Origin: Variovorax sp. Root318D1
Lineage (GTDB): Bacteria; Pseudomonadota; Gammaproteobacteria; Burkholderiales; Burkholderiaceae_C
Direction: 5' to 3'
Assembly (NCBI RefSeq): GCF_001424835.1
Contig: NZ_LMCQ01000005.1
Coordinates: 62,001 to 126,000, forward strand
DNA: 64,000 nt
Of the stretch, positions 56,769 through 64,000 are shown one piece after another; the first letter of the stretch is position 1; each line of letters begins with the position of its first letter. The position numbers and the translations under genes are program-made. Below the pieces are notes generated by a model that was not told the DNA's origin, did not search any database, and was given only the letters and a program-made list of their open reading frames with translations.

Positions 56769-57538
56769 AGCAGGGCTCCTAGGTAAGTCGTTGAATCGGT
56801 GTCGTCGGGGGAGGGCACGGCTTTGCGCCGCTTCGGCTTGGCCGAGGTGTTTTGAAGCGGTGCCAGCGCATCGCGCAGTTGCGCGAGGGGGTCGGTGGGC
56901 GCCTGCACGCGCAGGGCCGACTGCACCGTGCCGATGTGCGCGGCCATCAATGCCTCGGCCGCGGCGTGATCGCCCCGTTCGAGTGCGGCAACGATCTGCA
57001 CGTGATCTTCGCAGGACTGCACGGCATCGTGCGAAGACTGGTAGAGCATGGCGATCAGCGTGGTGCGCGCCGTGAAGTCGCGCAGCGTGTCGGCCAGGAG
57101 GGTGTTGCCCAGGCATTCGGCCAAGCACACATGAAAGTCGCCGAGCAGGAAGCTGCGGTTGCCGACGTCGTTTTCCTTCAGCGCGGTTTTTTCACGCTGG
57201 AGGTGCGCCTTCAACTGGCGCAGGGCGGTTTTGTCGATCTTGCCGGTGCTGCCCGCACTGCGGATAAGGCCCAGTTCGATGACGCGCCGGGCCTCGAAAG
57301 CTTCGCGCGCCTCGTCCTGGGAGGGTTCGATCACGAACCAGCCGCGCCGTGCGCTCACGGTGACGATGCCGCGCGCGGCCAGGCGGGTGAGCGCTTCCCG
57401 CACGATGGTGCGGCTGCAGTCGAACAGCATGGCAAGCTGCTGCTCGCCCAGGCGCGAACCCGGCGCGAGCTTTTGTGCCATCACCGCTTCGACGATGCGT
57501 GCACTGATTTCGGATGCGGAAATGGCCATAGCCTGCAT
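56765..57538 (-). CDS. GntR/FCD-family regulator heading the amino acid ABC operon
   Basis: About 257 aa: winged helix at the N-terminus (L-A-M-L-F-D-C-S-R-T-I-V-R-E-A-L-T-R-L near 35-53), then an FCD ligand domain. ATG 57538 or 57529 are the two plausible starts; 57538 lies inside one arm of the operator. The C-terminus is basic and Pro/Lys-rich (about 230-245). Its stop overlaps the binding-protein start, so regulator and transporter are one transcript, arguing for feedback control through the operator at 57535-57567. Confidence 0.88.
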   Translation of the reverse strand: MQAMAISASEISARIVEAVMAQKLAPGSRLGEQQLAMLFDCSRTIVREALTRLAARGIVTVSARRGWFVIEPSQDEAREAFEARRVIELGLIRSAGSTGKIDKTALRQLKAHLQREKTALKENDVGNRSFLLGDFHVCLAECLGNTLLADTLRDFTARTTLIAMLYQSSHDAVQSCEDHVQIVAALERGDHAAAEALMAAHIGTVQSALRVQAPTDPLAQLRDALAPLQNTSAKPKRRKAVPSPDDTDSTTYLGALL

Positions 57539-57567
57539 ACCAGCAGCTTTTATGCCAACTGGTATGC
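57535..57567 (-). promoter_or_regulatory. Perfect inverted-repeat operator of the GntR-headed operon
   Basis: GCATACCAG (57535-57543) and CTGGTATGC (57559-57567) are perfect 9-bp inverted repeats 15 bases apart. An additional similar half-site (TTGGCATA on the minus strand) lies between them. Located over the GntR start codon region, the place expected for autoregulation. Confidence 0.7.
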
Positions 57568-57641
57568 AAGATATGTGCACCGAAATGGGTCGCGGCTGCG
57601 CACAAGCCGCCCAAAATGCGGGCGTCGGGCCCGTCGTCCGT

Positions 57642-58634
57642 TCAGTCCATCCGGGCGCCCGAAGCCTTCACCGCCTTCTCCCAGCGCGGCGTTTCCGTGG
57701 CCAGGAAGCGCGCGAACTCCTCGCTGCCCAGGAAGGCCGGGTCCGCGCCCTGGCTCACCATGCGATCGCGCACCTCGGGGCTGGTCAGCACCTGGCGGAA
57801 CGCTTCGCTGAGCTTGGCGACAACGTCCTTGGGTGTGTCCTTCGGGGCGAGAAAGCCATAGAAGCCCACCACCTCGAAGCCCTTGATGCCCGACTCGATG
57901 ACGGTTGGCACGTCGGGCAGGGCGGGGTTGCGCTCGCGGCTGGTCACGGCCAGGGCGCGCACCTTGCCTTGCTTGTGGTAGTTGGCGGCTTGCGGAATCG
58001 ATTCAGCCATGAACTGCACCTGCCCCGCCATCAGGTCGGTAAAGGCCGGCGCACTGCCGCGGTAGGGAATGTGCACCATGAAGATGCCGGTCGCGGTCTT
58101 GAACATCTCGGGCACCAGGTGGCTGATGCCGCCATTGCCGGCCGAGCCGTAGTTGACCTGGCCGGGCCGCGCCTTGGCGTAGTCGACAAACTGCTTGAGG
58201 TCTTGCACCGGCAGCTTGGGCGTGACCAAGAGGGCGAGGGGCTGCATCGCGGTGCGCGCGATGGGCACGAAATCGCGCTGCGTGTTGTAGGGCAGCTTGC
58301 TATAGAGCGCGCCGTTGATCACCGCCACGCCGGTGTTGGCCAGCAGCAGGGTGTAGCCATCGGCCGGGCTCTTGGCGACGGCGTCGGCGCCCACCGAGCC
58401 GCCCGCGCCGGGCTTGTAGTCGACGATCAGCGGCTGGCCGAGCACGGCCTGCAGCTTGTCGGTCAAAAGGCGCGCATGCTGATCGAGCGGACCCCCGGCC
58501 GGAAAGCCGATGACGACCTTGATGGGCTTGTCGGGATAGGCGGCCTGTGCATGGCCGCCGATGCCGAACGATGCGAACGACGCGATTGAAAAAGCCGCCA
58601 TGATGGCGGCGCGGACCGGGTGGCGGTGGGCCAT
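57642..58634 (-). CDS. Bug-family (TctC-like) substrate-binding protein
   Basis: A 330-aa periplasmic binding protein of the Bordetella uptake gene family: signal peptide 1-32, then Y-P-D-K-P-I-K-V-V-I-G-F-P-A-G-G-P-L-D (about 33-51), the family's carboxylate-binding loop, and Y-K-P-G-A-G-G-S-V-G. No TctAB permease is nearby, common for Bug proteins in Burkholderiales. GAGGAGA precedes ATG 58634 but is locked in a 10-bp hairpin. Ligand unknown. Confidence 0.92.
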   Translation of the reverse strand: MAHRHPVRAAIMAAFSIASFASFGIGGHAQAAYPDKPIKVVIGFPAGGPLDQHARLLTDKLQAVLGQPLIVDYKPGAGGSVGADAVAKSPADGYTLLLANTGVAVINGALYSKLPYNTQRDFVPIARTAMQPLALLVTPKLPVQDLKQFVDYAKARPGQVNYGSAGNGGISHLVPEMFKTATGIFMVHIPYRGSAPAFTDLMAGQVQFMAESIPQAANYHKQGKVRALAVTSRERNPALPDVPTVIESGIKGFEVVGFYGFLAPKDTPKDVVAKLSEAFRQVLTSPEVRDRMVSQGADPAFLGSEEFARFLATETPRWEKAVKASGARMD

Positions 58635-58635
58635 G

Positions 58636-58664
58636 GATCGTCTCCTCTTGTAGTGGAGACGATC
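58636..58664 (-). other. Perfect hairpin containing the Bug gene Shine-Dalgarno
   Basis: On the minus strand GATCGTCTCC, 9-base loop, GGAGACGATC, ending one base before ATG 58634. The 3' arm contains the GGAGA ribosome site, so folding would block translation. Alternatively the palindrome is a regulator site in DNA. Confidence 0.65.
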
Positions 58665-58675
58665 ATAAGCAGCGC

Positions 58676-59116
58676 TCAGCCGGCCAGCGTGGCCTTCAGC
58701 GTGATCTCCGGCACGCTGGCCAGCGCCTTCGACAGCGGGCATCCGGCCTTGGCGGCGGCCGCGATCTGGTGGAACTTGGGTTCGTCGAGCTTTGGCACGG
58801 TGGCGTCGAGCTCGAGCGCGATGCGGTCGATCTTGAAGCCTTCGCCGTCCTTGGCCAGGCGTACCGCGGCCTTGGTGTCGATCCTGGTGGCGGTGAAGCC
58901 CTCTTTCTCGAGCGCGAAGGCAAAGGCCATCGTCAAGCAGGCCGCATGGGCCGCACCGACGATCTCCTCGGGGTTGGTGCCGCGCTTGTCGTCCTCGAAG
59001 CGGCTTGCGAAACCATACGGGTAGTCCTTGAGCGCGCCAGTCTCGGTGCTGACCTGGCCCTTGCCGGTCTTGCCGGCGCCTTCCCAGTGAACGCTTGCGT
59101 GCTTGTCTGCTGCCAT
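58676..59116 (-). CDS. osmC: OsmC-family peroxiredoxin
   Basis: A 146-aa OsmC/Ohr-family thiol peroxidase: Cys in A-A-H-A-A-C-L-T-M-A (about 60) and the second Cys in K-A-G-C-P-L-S-K-A (about 128), with Arg in the N-terminal region (G-F-A-S-R-F). Reduces organic hydroperoxides. It lies 41 bases upstream of the Bug gene on the same strand and is divergent from the acyl-CoA ligase. Confidence 0.92.
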   Translation of the reverse strand: MAADKHASVHWEGAGKTGKGQVSTETGALKDYPYGFASRFEDDKRGTNPEEIVGAAHAACLTMAFAFALEKEGFTATRIDTKAAVRLAKDGEGFKIDRIALELDATVPKLDEPKFHQIAAAAKAGCPLSKALASVPEITLKATLAG

Positions 59117-59338
59117 GAAATCTCTCCTTCATAGGGGTGACGGTGGGGAGCCGAAGGTTCGCGCGGAACGCCGGTCTTGTCTGTAGTCGCAGAGCGCGTG
59201 CGGTGCGGATCGCGACGTTGAAACAAATGGGCGTCGCCAAGGTGACGGTCCCGGGGGCTTCCCCGATGGGAGCGGCGGACGGGTCGCCTTAGGCTGCGGA
59301 CTGTTCCTTTTTCTCTCCCTTCGACCGACTGCCCGACC

Positions 59339-61039
59339 ATGCAACAACGCCCGCACTACAAGTTCTGGCCCAAGCGCCTTCCGCATTCGATCACCGTGCC
59401 CGCAACCTCGCTCTGGCACAACCTCGCGACGTCGGCGGCGCGCTATCCGGACAAGGCTGCGCTGGTGTTCTTCGGCCGCGTGGTGAACTACCGCGATTTC
59501 GCCGACGAGGCCGAGCGCCTGGCCGGCACGCTGCATGCGCTGGGCGTGAAGCGCGGCGACCGCGTGGTGCTGGACATGCAGAACTGCCCGCAGCTCGTGA
59601 TCGCGCATTTCGCGATCCTGCGCGCCAATGCGGTGGTGGTGCCGGTTAACCCGATGAACCGGGCCGAGGAGCTCAAGCATTACATCGTCGACCCCGACGC
59701 CAAGGTGGCCATCACCACCGGCGACCTGGCTGGGGAGCTGGCCAGGGCCAGCAATGCGCTGCCAGCCGAGCAGCGGCTGTCGCACATCATCGTGACCCAG
59801 TTCACCGACGCCTTCGACGCCGATGCAACCGGCGACGATGCACCTGCACCCGCGTGGAAGGAGTGGCTCACCACGCGCCATCCCCTGCCCGAGCTGGCGG
59901 GCGGCAAGGCGATGGCCTGGACCGATGCGCTGGCCGCGGGCCATGCCGCGCCCGAGCACGTGGTGGGCGCCAACGACATGGCGCTGCTGCCCTACACCAG
60001 CGGCACCACCGGCCTGCCCAAGGGCTGCGTGCACCATCACTCGAGCCTCATGCACAACGCGGTGGCTGGTCAGTTCTGGGGCCAGGCGACGTCGGAAGCG
60101 GTGGTGCTGGCCGTGGTGCCCATGTTCCACATCACGGGCGTGGTGAGCATGATGCACACCTCTATCGTCGCGGGGGGCACGCTGGTCATCATGCCGCGCT
60201 GGGACCGTGACGTGGCCGGGCGGCTCATCTCGCGCTGGAAGGTGACGAGCTGGACCAACATCCCGACCATGGTGATCGACCTGATGGCCAGCCCCCACTT
60301 TGCGAGCTACGACCTGTCGAGCATCACCCACATCGGCGGCGGCGGTGCCGCCATGCCACAGGCCGTGGCGCAGCGCCTCTTCGAACAATACGGCCTCAAG
60401 TACCAGGAGGGCTACGGCCTCACCGAAACGGCGGCGCCATCGCACACCAACCCATCCGACAACCCCAAGCAGCAGTGCCTGGGCATTCCGTTCATGAGCA
60501 CCGACGCGCGCGTGGTCGATCCCGACACGCTGGCCGAAATGCCCATCGGCGAATCGGGCGAAATCATCATCCACGGCCCCGAGGTGTTCCAGGGCTACTG
60601 GAAGCGCCCCGATGCCACCCGTGCCGCTTTTGTCGAGTTCGAAGGCAAGCGCTTTTTTCGCTCCGGCGACATGGGCCGCATGGACGAGGACGGCTATTTC
60701 TTCATCACCGACCGCCTCAAGCGCATGATCAACGCGAGCGGCTTCAAGGTGTGGCCCGCCGAGGTCGAGCTGCTGATGTTCCGCCATCCCGCCATCCAGG
60801 AGGCTTGCGTCATTTCCACCAAGGACAGCTATCGCGGCGAATCGGTCAAGGCCGTGGTGGTGCTGCGCGCCACGCACAAGGACACCACCGAGCAAGAGAT
60901 CATCGACTGGTGCCGCGAGAACATGGCCGTCTACAAGATCCCGCGCAAGGTGCAGTTCGTCGATGCACTGCCCAAGAGCGGGAGCGGGAAGGTGATGTGG
61001 CGGCTGTTGCAGGAAGACGAGAACGGCAGCGTCGCGTAA
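59339..61039 (+). CDS. Acyl-CoA ligase (AMP-dependent, long-chain fatty acid type)
   Basis: A 566-aa adenylate-forming enzyme: P-loop L-P-Y-T-S-G-T-T-G-L-P-K-G (about 218-230), G-Y-G-L-T-E-T-A (about 355-362), the hinge F-R-S-G-D-M-G and the C-terminal catalytic Lys in P-R-K-V-Q-F-V-D-A-L-P-K-S-G-S-G-K. Activates a carboxylic acid to its CoA thioester; chain length is not deducible. ATG 59339 begins the conserved region. It follows a 222-base divergent gap from osmC with no clear promoter motif seen. Confidence 0.9.
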   Translation: MQQRPHYKFWPKRLPHSITVPATSLWHNLATSAARYPDKAALVFFGRVVNYRDFADEAERLAGTLHALGVKRGDRVVLDMQNCPQLVIAHFAILRANAVVVPVNPMNRAEELKHYIVDPDAKVAITTGDLAGELARASNALPAEQRLSHIIVTQFTDAFDADATGDDAPAPAWKEWLTTRHPLPELAGGKAMAWTDALAAGHAAPEHVVGANDMALLPYTSGTTGLPKGCVHHHSSLMHNAVAGQFWGQATSEAVVLAVVPMFHITGVVSMMHTSIVAGGTLVIMPRWDRDVAGRLISRWKVTSWTNIPTMVIDLMASPHFASYDLSSITHIGGGGAAMPQAVAQRLFEQYGLKYQEGYGLTETAAPSHTNPSDNPKQQCLGIPFMSTDARVVDPDTLAEMPIGESGEIIIHGPEVFQGYWKRPDATRAAFVEFEGKRFFRSGDMGRMDEDGYFFITDRLKRMINASGFKVWPAEVELLMFRHPAIQEACVISTKDSYRGESVKAVVVLRATHKDTTEQEIIDWCRENMAVYKIPRKVQFVDALPKSGSGKVMWRLLQEDENGSVA

Positions 61040-61115
61040 CAGCGGGTTCCAGCCCCGGCGCTCCTGCACTTCGCGCCGAGAATCCGTGCCTTTGATCGCC
61101 ACGGTTTCTCCGCTC

Positions 61116-61634
61116 ATGCGCTTGCGCTTTCTCTCCGCCATCTGCCTTGCGCTTCTGCCCCTGCTGTCGCACGCCGCCCCTCGAACCTGCCTCGTGGTCG
61201 GCATCAGCGACGGCGACACGCTCACCGCCCGATGTGGCCGCTTCGGTTCCTACGAAGAGGTCAAGGTGCGCATCGCCGCGATCGACGCACCCGAAAGATC
61301 GCAGCCGTATGGCCAACGAAGCCGGCAGGCACTGAGCCGCCTCTGCTATTTCGAGCAGGCCGTGATCACCGAACGCGACACCGACCGCTATGGCCGCACG
61401 GTCGCCGATGTGAGCTGCAAGGGGCACGACGCGGGCACCCATCAGGTCACTGAAGGCTGGGCCTGGGTGTACGACTTCAACGGAATCGCCACGCGGCGCG
61501 GCGGCGGATTGTTCAAGCTGCAGGAGAGCGCCCGCACGCAGCGCTTGGGGCTGTGGGCCGGTGCCAAGCCGACGCCGCCATGGGAATGGCGGCGTCGCCA
61601 GCGCGAGAGCGATTCGAGCGAAGCCCTGTTCTGA
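61116..61634 (+). CDS. Secreted thermonuclease-like protein
   Basis: A 172-aa staphylococcal-nuclease-fold protein: signal peptide about 1-21 (S-H-A-A), then V-V-G-I-S-D-G-D-T-L (Asp ligands), V-R-I-A-A-I-D-A-P-E-R (catalytic Arg and Glu) and D-T-D-R-Y-G-R-T (second Arg). Two Cys pairs (R-T-C-L, A-R-C-G, R-L-C-Y, V-S-C-K) suggest periplasmic disulfides. ATG 61116 is chosen over 61086 as the signal peptide then begins M-R-L-R. Degrades DNA/RNA outside the cytoplasm. Confidence 0.88.
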   Translation: MRLRFLSAICLALLPLLSHAAPRTCLVVGISDGDTLTARCGRFGSYEEVKVRIAAIDAPERSQPYGQRSRQALSRLCYFEQAVITERDTDRYGRTVADVSCKGHDAGTHQVTEGWAWVYDFNGIATRRGGGLFKLQESARTQRLGLWAGAKPTPPWEWRRRQRESDSSEALF

Positions 61635-61674
61635 GCCCTGCTGCGGCCACCCGCTCCCAGGGGATGTGCCGCTG

Positions 61675-63021
61675 CTACGACTCGCTCCTGCCCTGCACGT
61701 CCGCCACCACGCGCGCATTGCGCTGGAAGCTCCAATAGGCGCTGGCCCAGTCCATCATCACCACGATGCGGTTGCGGAAGCCGATCAGGAAGTAGGCATG
61801 CGCGAACAGCCAGAAGAGCCATGCGAGCCGGCCGCTGAAGCGCAGCGGCCCGAAGGGCGTACCCAGGTCCACCACGGCAGAGTTACGGCCGATGGTGGCC
61901 AGGTTGCCGTAGTCGCGGTAGCGAAAGGGCACGGTAGGCTCGCCCTTGATGCGGCGCAGAATATTCGCGGCCGCCGCGCGGCCCATCTGCTTGGCGCCGG
62001 GCGACACGCCGGGCACGGGCTTGGGCGGCTTGCCGGGCGCATGGCTCAGGGCCGCCGCAAGGTCGCCCACCACGCTGATCTCGGGATGGCCGGCCAGGCT
62101 CAGATCGGGCTCGACCTTGATGCGGCCGGCGCGATCGCACTCGACCCCGGTCGCCTCGCCCAGCATGCGGCCGAGGGGTGACGCGGCGACGCCCGCCGCC
62201 CACACCACACAGCTGGTGTCGATGCGGTAGCTTGTGGCCGGCGCGCCGTCCGCACCCCCGCCTGTCTGCACTTCGAGCCCGGTGGCATCGATGGCCGTAA
62301 CGCGGGCGTTGAGCCGCACCTCGACACCGAGCTTTTCCAGTTGATCTAGCGCTTTCTGACTGAGGCTCTCGGGCATGGCCTGCAGCACGCGCGGCCCGCC
62401 TTCGATCAGCAGCACCTGTGCGCTACCGGGGTCGATATGACGGAACTCGCCGGAGAGCGTGTGCTTGGCAATCTCGGCCAGCGTGCCCGCCATTTCGACA
62501 CCGGTCGGCCCGGCGCCGATGACCGCGAAGGTGAGCAGGGCACGGCGGCGCTGCGGGTCGGTGGCGGTTTCGGCCGCCTCGAACGACATCAGCACGCGGC
62601 GTCGGATCTCGAAGGCATCGGCCAGCGTCTTGAGGCCAGGCGCGACGGGCGCCCATTCGTCGTGGCCGAAATAGCTGTGCGTGGCGCCGGCCGCGACAAC
62701 CAGGTGGTCGTACGGGACGCGGTTTCCGTTGGCCAAATGCACCGCTTGTGCCGAGGTATCGATGGCGCTCACTTCGCCGAGCAGCGTGGTGATGCGCGGC
62801 TGCTGGCGGAACAGGGTGCGCACCGGCGCTGCAATCGATGGTGCGGCCAGCCCGGCGGTCGCCACCTGGTAGAGCAGGGGCTGGAACAGGTGGTGGTTGG
62901 TCTTTTCGATCACCGTCACGTCCACGTCGGCACCTTCGAGCTTGCGGGCGGCTTCGAGCCCGCCGAATCCGCAGCCGACGATGACGACACGGGGGCGGGC
63001 GGAGGCGTTGTTCGTTTGCAT
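61675..63021 (-). CDS. ndh: NAD(P)/FAD-dependent oxidoreductase (type II NADH dehydrogenase-like)
   Basis: A 448-aa flavoprotein: FAD fold V-I-V-G-C-G-F-G-G-L-E-A-A (about 13-25), NADH fold V-I-G-A-G-P-T-G-V-E-M-A-G (about 166-178), and the NDH-2 segment F-R-Y-R-D-Y-G-N-L-A-T-I-G-R. The C-terminal hydrophobic/aromatic stretch (W-L-F-W-L-F-A-H-A-Y-F) attaches it to the membrane. Oxidises NADH to feed quinones without proton pumping. Start ATG 63021; divergent from egtB. Confidence 0.9.
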   Translation of the reverse strand: MQTNNASARPRVVIVGCGFGGLEAARKLEGADVDVTVIEKTNHHLFQPLLYQVATAGLAAPSIAAPVRTLFRQQPRITTLLGEVSAIDTSAQAVHLANGNRVPYDHLVVAAGATHSYFGHDEWAPVAPGLKTLADAFEIRRRVLMSFEAAETATDPQRRRALLTFAVIGAGPTGVEMAGTLAEIAKHTLSGEFRHIDPGSAQVLLIEGGPRVLQAMPESLSQKALDQLEKLGVEVRLNARVTAIDATGLEVQTGGGADGAPATSYRIDTSCVVWAAGVAASPLGRMLGEATGVECDRAGRIKVEPDLSLAGHPEISVVGDLAAALSHAPGKPPKPVPGVSPGAKQMGRAAAANILRRIKGEPTVPFRYRDYGNLATIGRNSAVVDLGTPFGPLRFSGRLAWLFWLFAHAYFLIGFRNRIVVMMDWASAYWSFQRNARVVADVQGRSES

Positions 63022-63187
63022 CGAGCGGATGATACGCAGGCGCCCTGCACGCCAGCCCATCTTGTGCCAAAGTGGCTCCCCCGCCGATCGGGCGGCCCAC
63101 GCGGCACAGGGCAGGGCGGGCACTTGTCCTACGTGATGCGGCAACACCGATCGGCTACAAATTGCGGTTGACCCGACTGGAGACACC

Positions 63188-64000
63188 ATGACGCTTTCCC
63201 GGCCGATCACCCAGGCGGCAAGCGCACTGCGCGACAGGTTCCGCGAAGTGCGCGCCGCCAGCCTGGCACTCGCCGCGCCGCTCTCCGCCGAAGACCAGTG
63301 CATCCAGTCGATGCCCGACGCGAGCCCGACCAAGTGGCACCTGGCGCACACCACGTGGTTTTTCGAGACCGTGCTGCTCCAGCCGCACGCCGCGGGTTAC
63401 CGGCCGTTCGATACACGGTTTCATTACCTCTTCAATTCGTATTACGAGGCGCTCGGCCCGCGCCATCCACGGCCGCAGCGCGGGCTGCTCACGCGGCCCT
63501 CGGTGGACGAGGTGCATGCCTACCGCAGCCATGTCGATGAGGCGGTGCTGACGCTGCTCGACAGCGACATCGGCGACCAGGACTGGGCCGCCATCGAACC
63601 CATCGTCACGCTCGGCCTGAACCACGAGCAGCAGCACCAGGAACTCTTGCTCACCGACATTCTTCATGCGCTGTCATGCAACCCGCTGCTGCCGGCCTAC
63701 AAGCCCGCCGCCGGGCCCGCGTTGCGGCTTGCTGCGGTGCCGCCGGCGATGCGGTGGCTTCCGCAGCCCGGCGGGATGGTGCAGGTGGGCCATGAAGGAC
63801 AAGTCTTTGCCTTCGACAACGAGACGCCGCGCCATGCGGCGCTGCTGCAGCCCTATGCCATTGCCGACAGGCTGGTGAATTGCGGCGACTACGCGCAGTT
63901 CATTGCCGACGGCGGTTACCAGCGGCCCGAGCTCTGGCTGTCGGACGGCTGGTCTGCCGTGCAGGCGCAGGGTTGGCGGCACCCCGCGTACTGGATCGAG
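63188..64000 (+). CDS. egtB: Ergothioneine biosynthesis protein EgtB (5' part)
   Basis: Partial: 271 codons, open at the right edge, no stop. EgtB is the non-haem iron sulfoxide synthase of ergothioneine synthesis. The N-terminal DinB-like domain shows the iron ligands: His in K-W-H-L-A-H-T-T-W-F-F-E (about 51-55) and H-E-Q-Q-H-Q-E-L (about 141-148). The formylglycine-generating-like catalytic domain begins near 195 (P-G-G-M-V-Q-V-G-H). GGAG lies 5 bases ahead of ATG 63188. Usual length about 400-440 aa, so roughly two thirds is present. Confidence 0.92.
   Translation, partial: MTLSRPITQAASALRDRFREVRAASLALAAPLSAEDQCIQSMPDASPTKWHLAHTTWFFETVLLQPHAAGYRPFDTRFHYLFNSYYEALGPRHPRPQRGLLTRPSVDEVHAYRSHVDEAVLTLLDSDIGDQDWAAIEPIVTLGLNHEQQHQELLLTDILHALSCNPLLPAYKPAAGPALRLAAVPPAMRWLPQPGGMVQVGHEGQVFAFDNETPRHAALLQPYAIADRLVNCGDYAQFIADGGYQRPELWLSDGWSAVQAQGWRHPAYWIE

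Noticed and set aside
59129..61225. 698-aa antisense open frame across the acyl-CoA ligase gene
   Set aside because: Shadow of the ligase gene; composition is typical of antisense frames in high-GC DNA.

Overview
The window reads as a chromosomal segment of a Variovorax-like betaproteobacterium (Burkholderiales, Comamonadaceae). The evidence is uniformly high GC, dense head-to-tail genes with many 4-base stop/start overlaps, orphan Bug-type and TAXI-type periplasmic binding proteins, an Entner-Doudoroff edd-eda pair, and protein sequences typical of that family. I see no prophage, insertion sequence, CRISPR array, tRNA or rRNA. About 68 protein genes are called, all apparently intact except egtB, which runs off the right edge.

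Left third (1-25 kb). A pcm-rhodanese-tolC operon is followed by a TetR gene that appears to repress itself, divergent from msrA. Next come a small His-rich membrane protein with a ZnuD-like TonB receptor, an AEC carrier, a secreted Pro/Ala-rich protein coupled to a three-domain OmpA-type lipoprotein, pdxH, a MobA-like transferase, chaC-sodC, and edd-eda followed by a HAD hydrolase. A less GC-rich two-gene membrane cassette (acyltransferase plus unknown polytopic protein) separates these from gloA, a glutathione transferase and a Fur-boxed ferric-iron ABC operon (fbpABC-like).

Middle (25-45 kb). A thioesterase gene diverges from a marR-MFS pair and a MATE pump. The centre of the window is a sugar-acid module: an IlvD/Edd-family dehydratase, dgoK, dgoA and a class II aldolase on the minus strand. 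Divergent to it are a GntR regulator and a complete CUT1 sugar ABC transporter. This suggests uptake of a sugar or sugar acid, dehydration to a 2-keto-3-deoxy acid, phosphorylation and cleavage to pyruvate and a triose phosphate. Then follow an endonuclease/phosphatase-family protein, two lipoproteins, an RhlE-type helicase with a very long low-complexity tail, and ettA.

Right third (45-64 kb). A MerR-CMD-beta-propeller operon is followed by an orphan membrane-anchored TAXI protein coupled to a DmpA-type peptidase, divergent from a D-amino-acid-dehydrogenase-like gene. Next are a coupled DUF1439-GDPD-small protein-DUF411 operon, a DUF72 protein, an amino-acid ABC operon headed by its own GntR regulator, a Bug receptor whose Shine-Dalgarno lies in a perfect hairpin, OsmC, an acyl-CoA ligase, a secreted thermonuclease, a type II NADH dehydrogenase and the start of egtB.

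Most genes are ordinary metabolism and transport. The less ordinary parts are the TAXI/peptidase/dehydrogenase locus, the LpoB-like/TPR/OmpA lipoprotein pair, the membrane cassette at 16.7-19 kb, and several well-formed operators whose geometry suggests specific autoregulation. I found no single locus that I can defend as a wholly new defence or mobile system.
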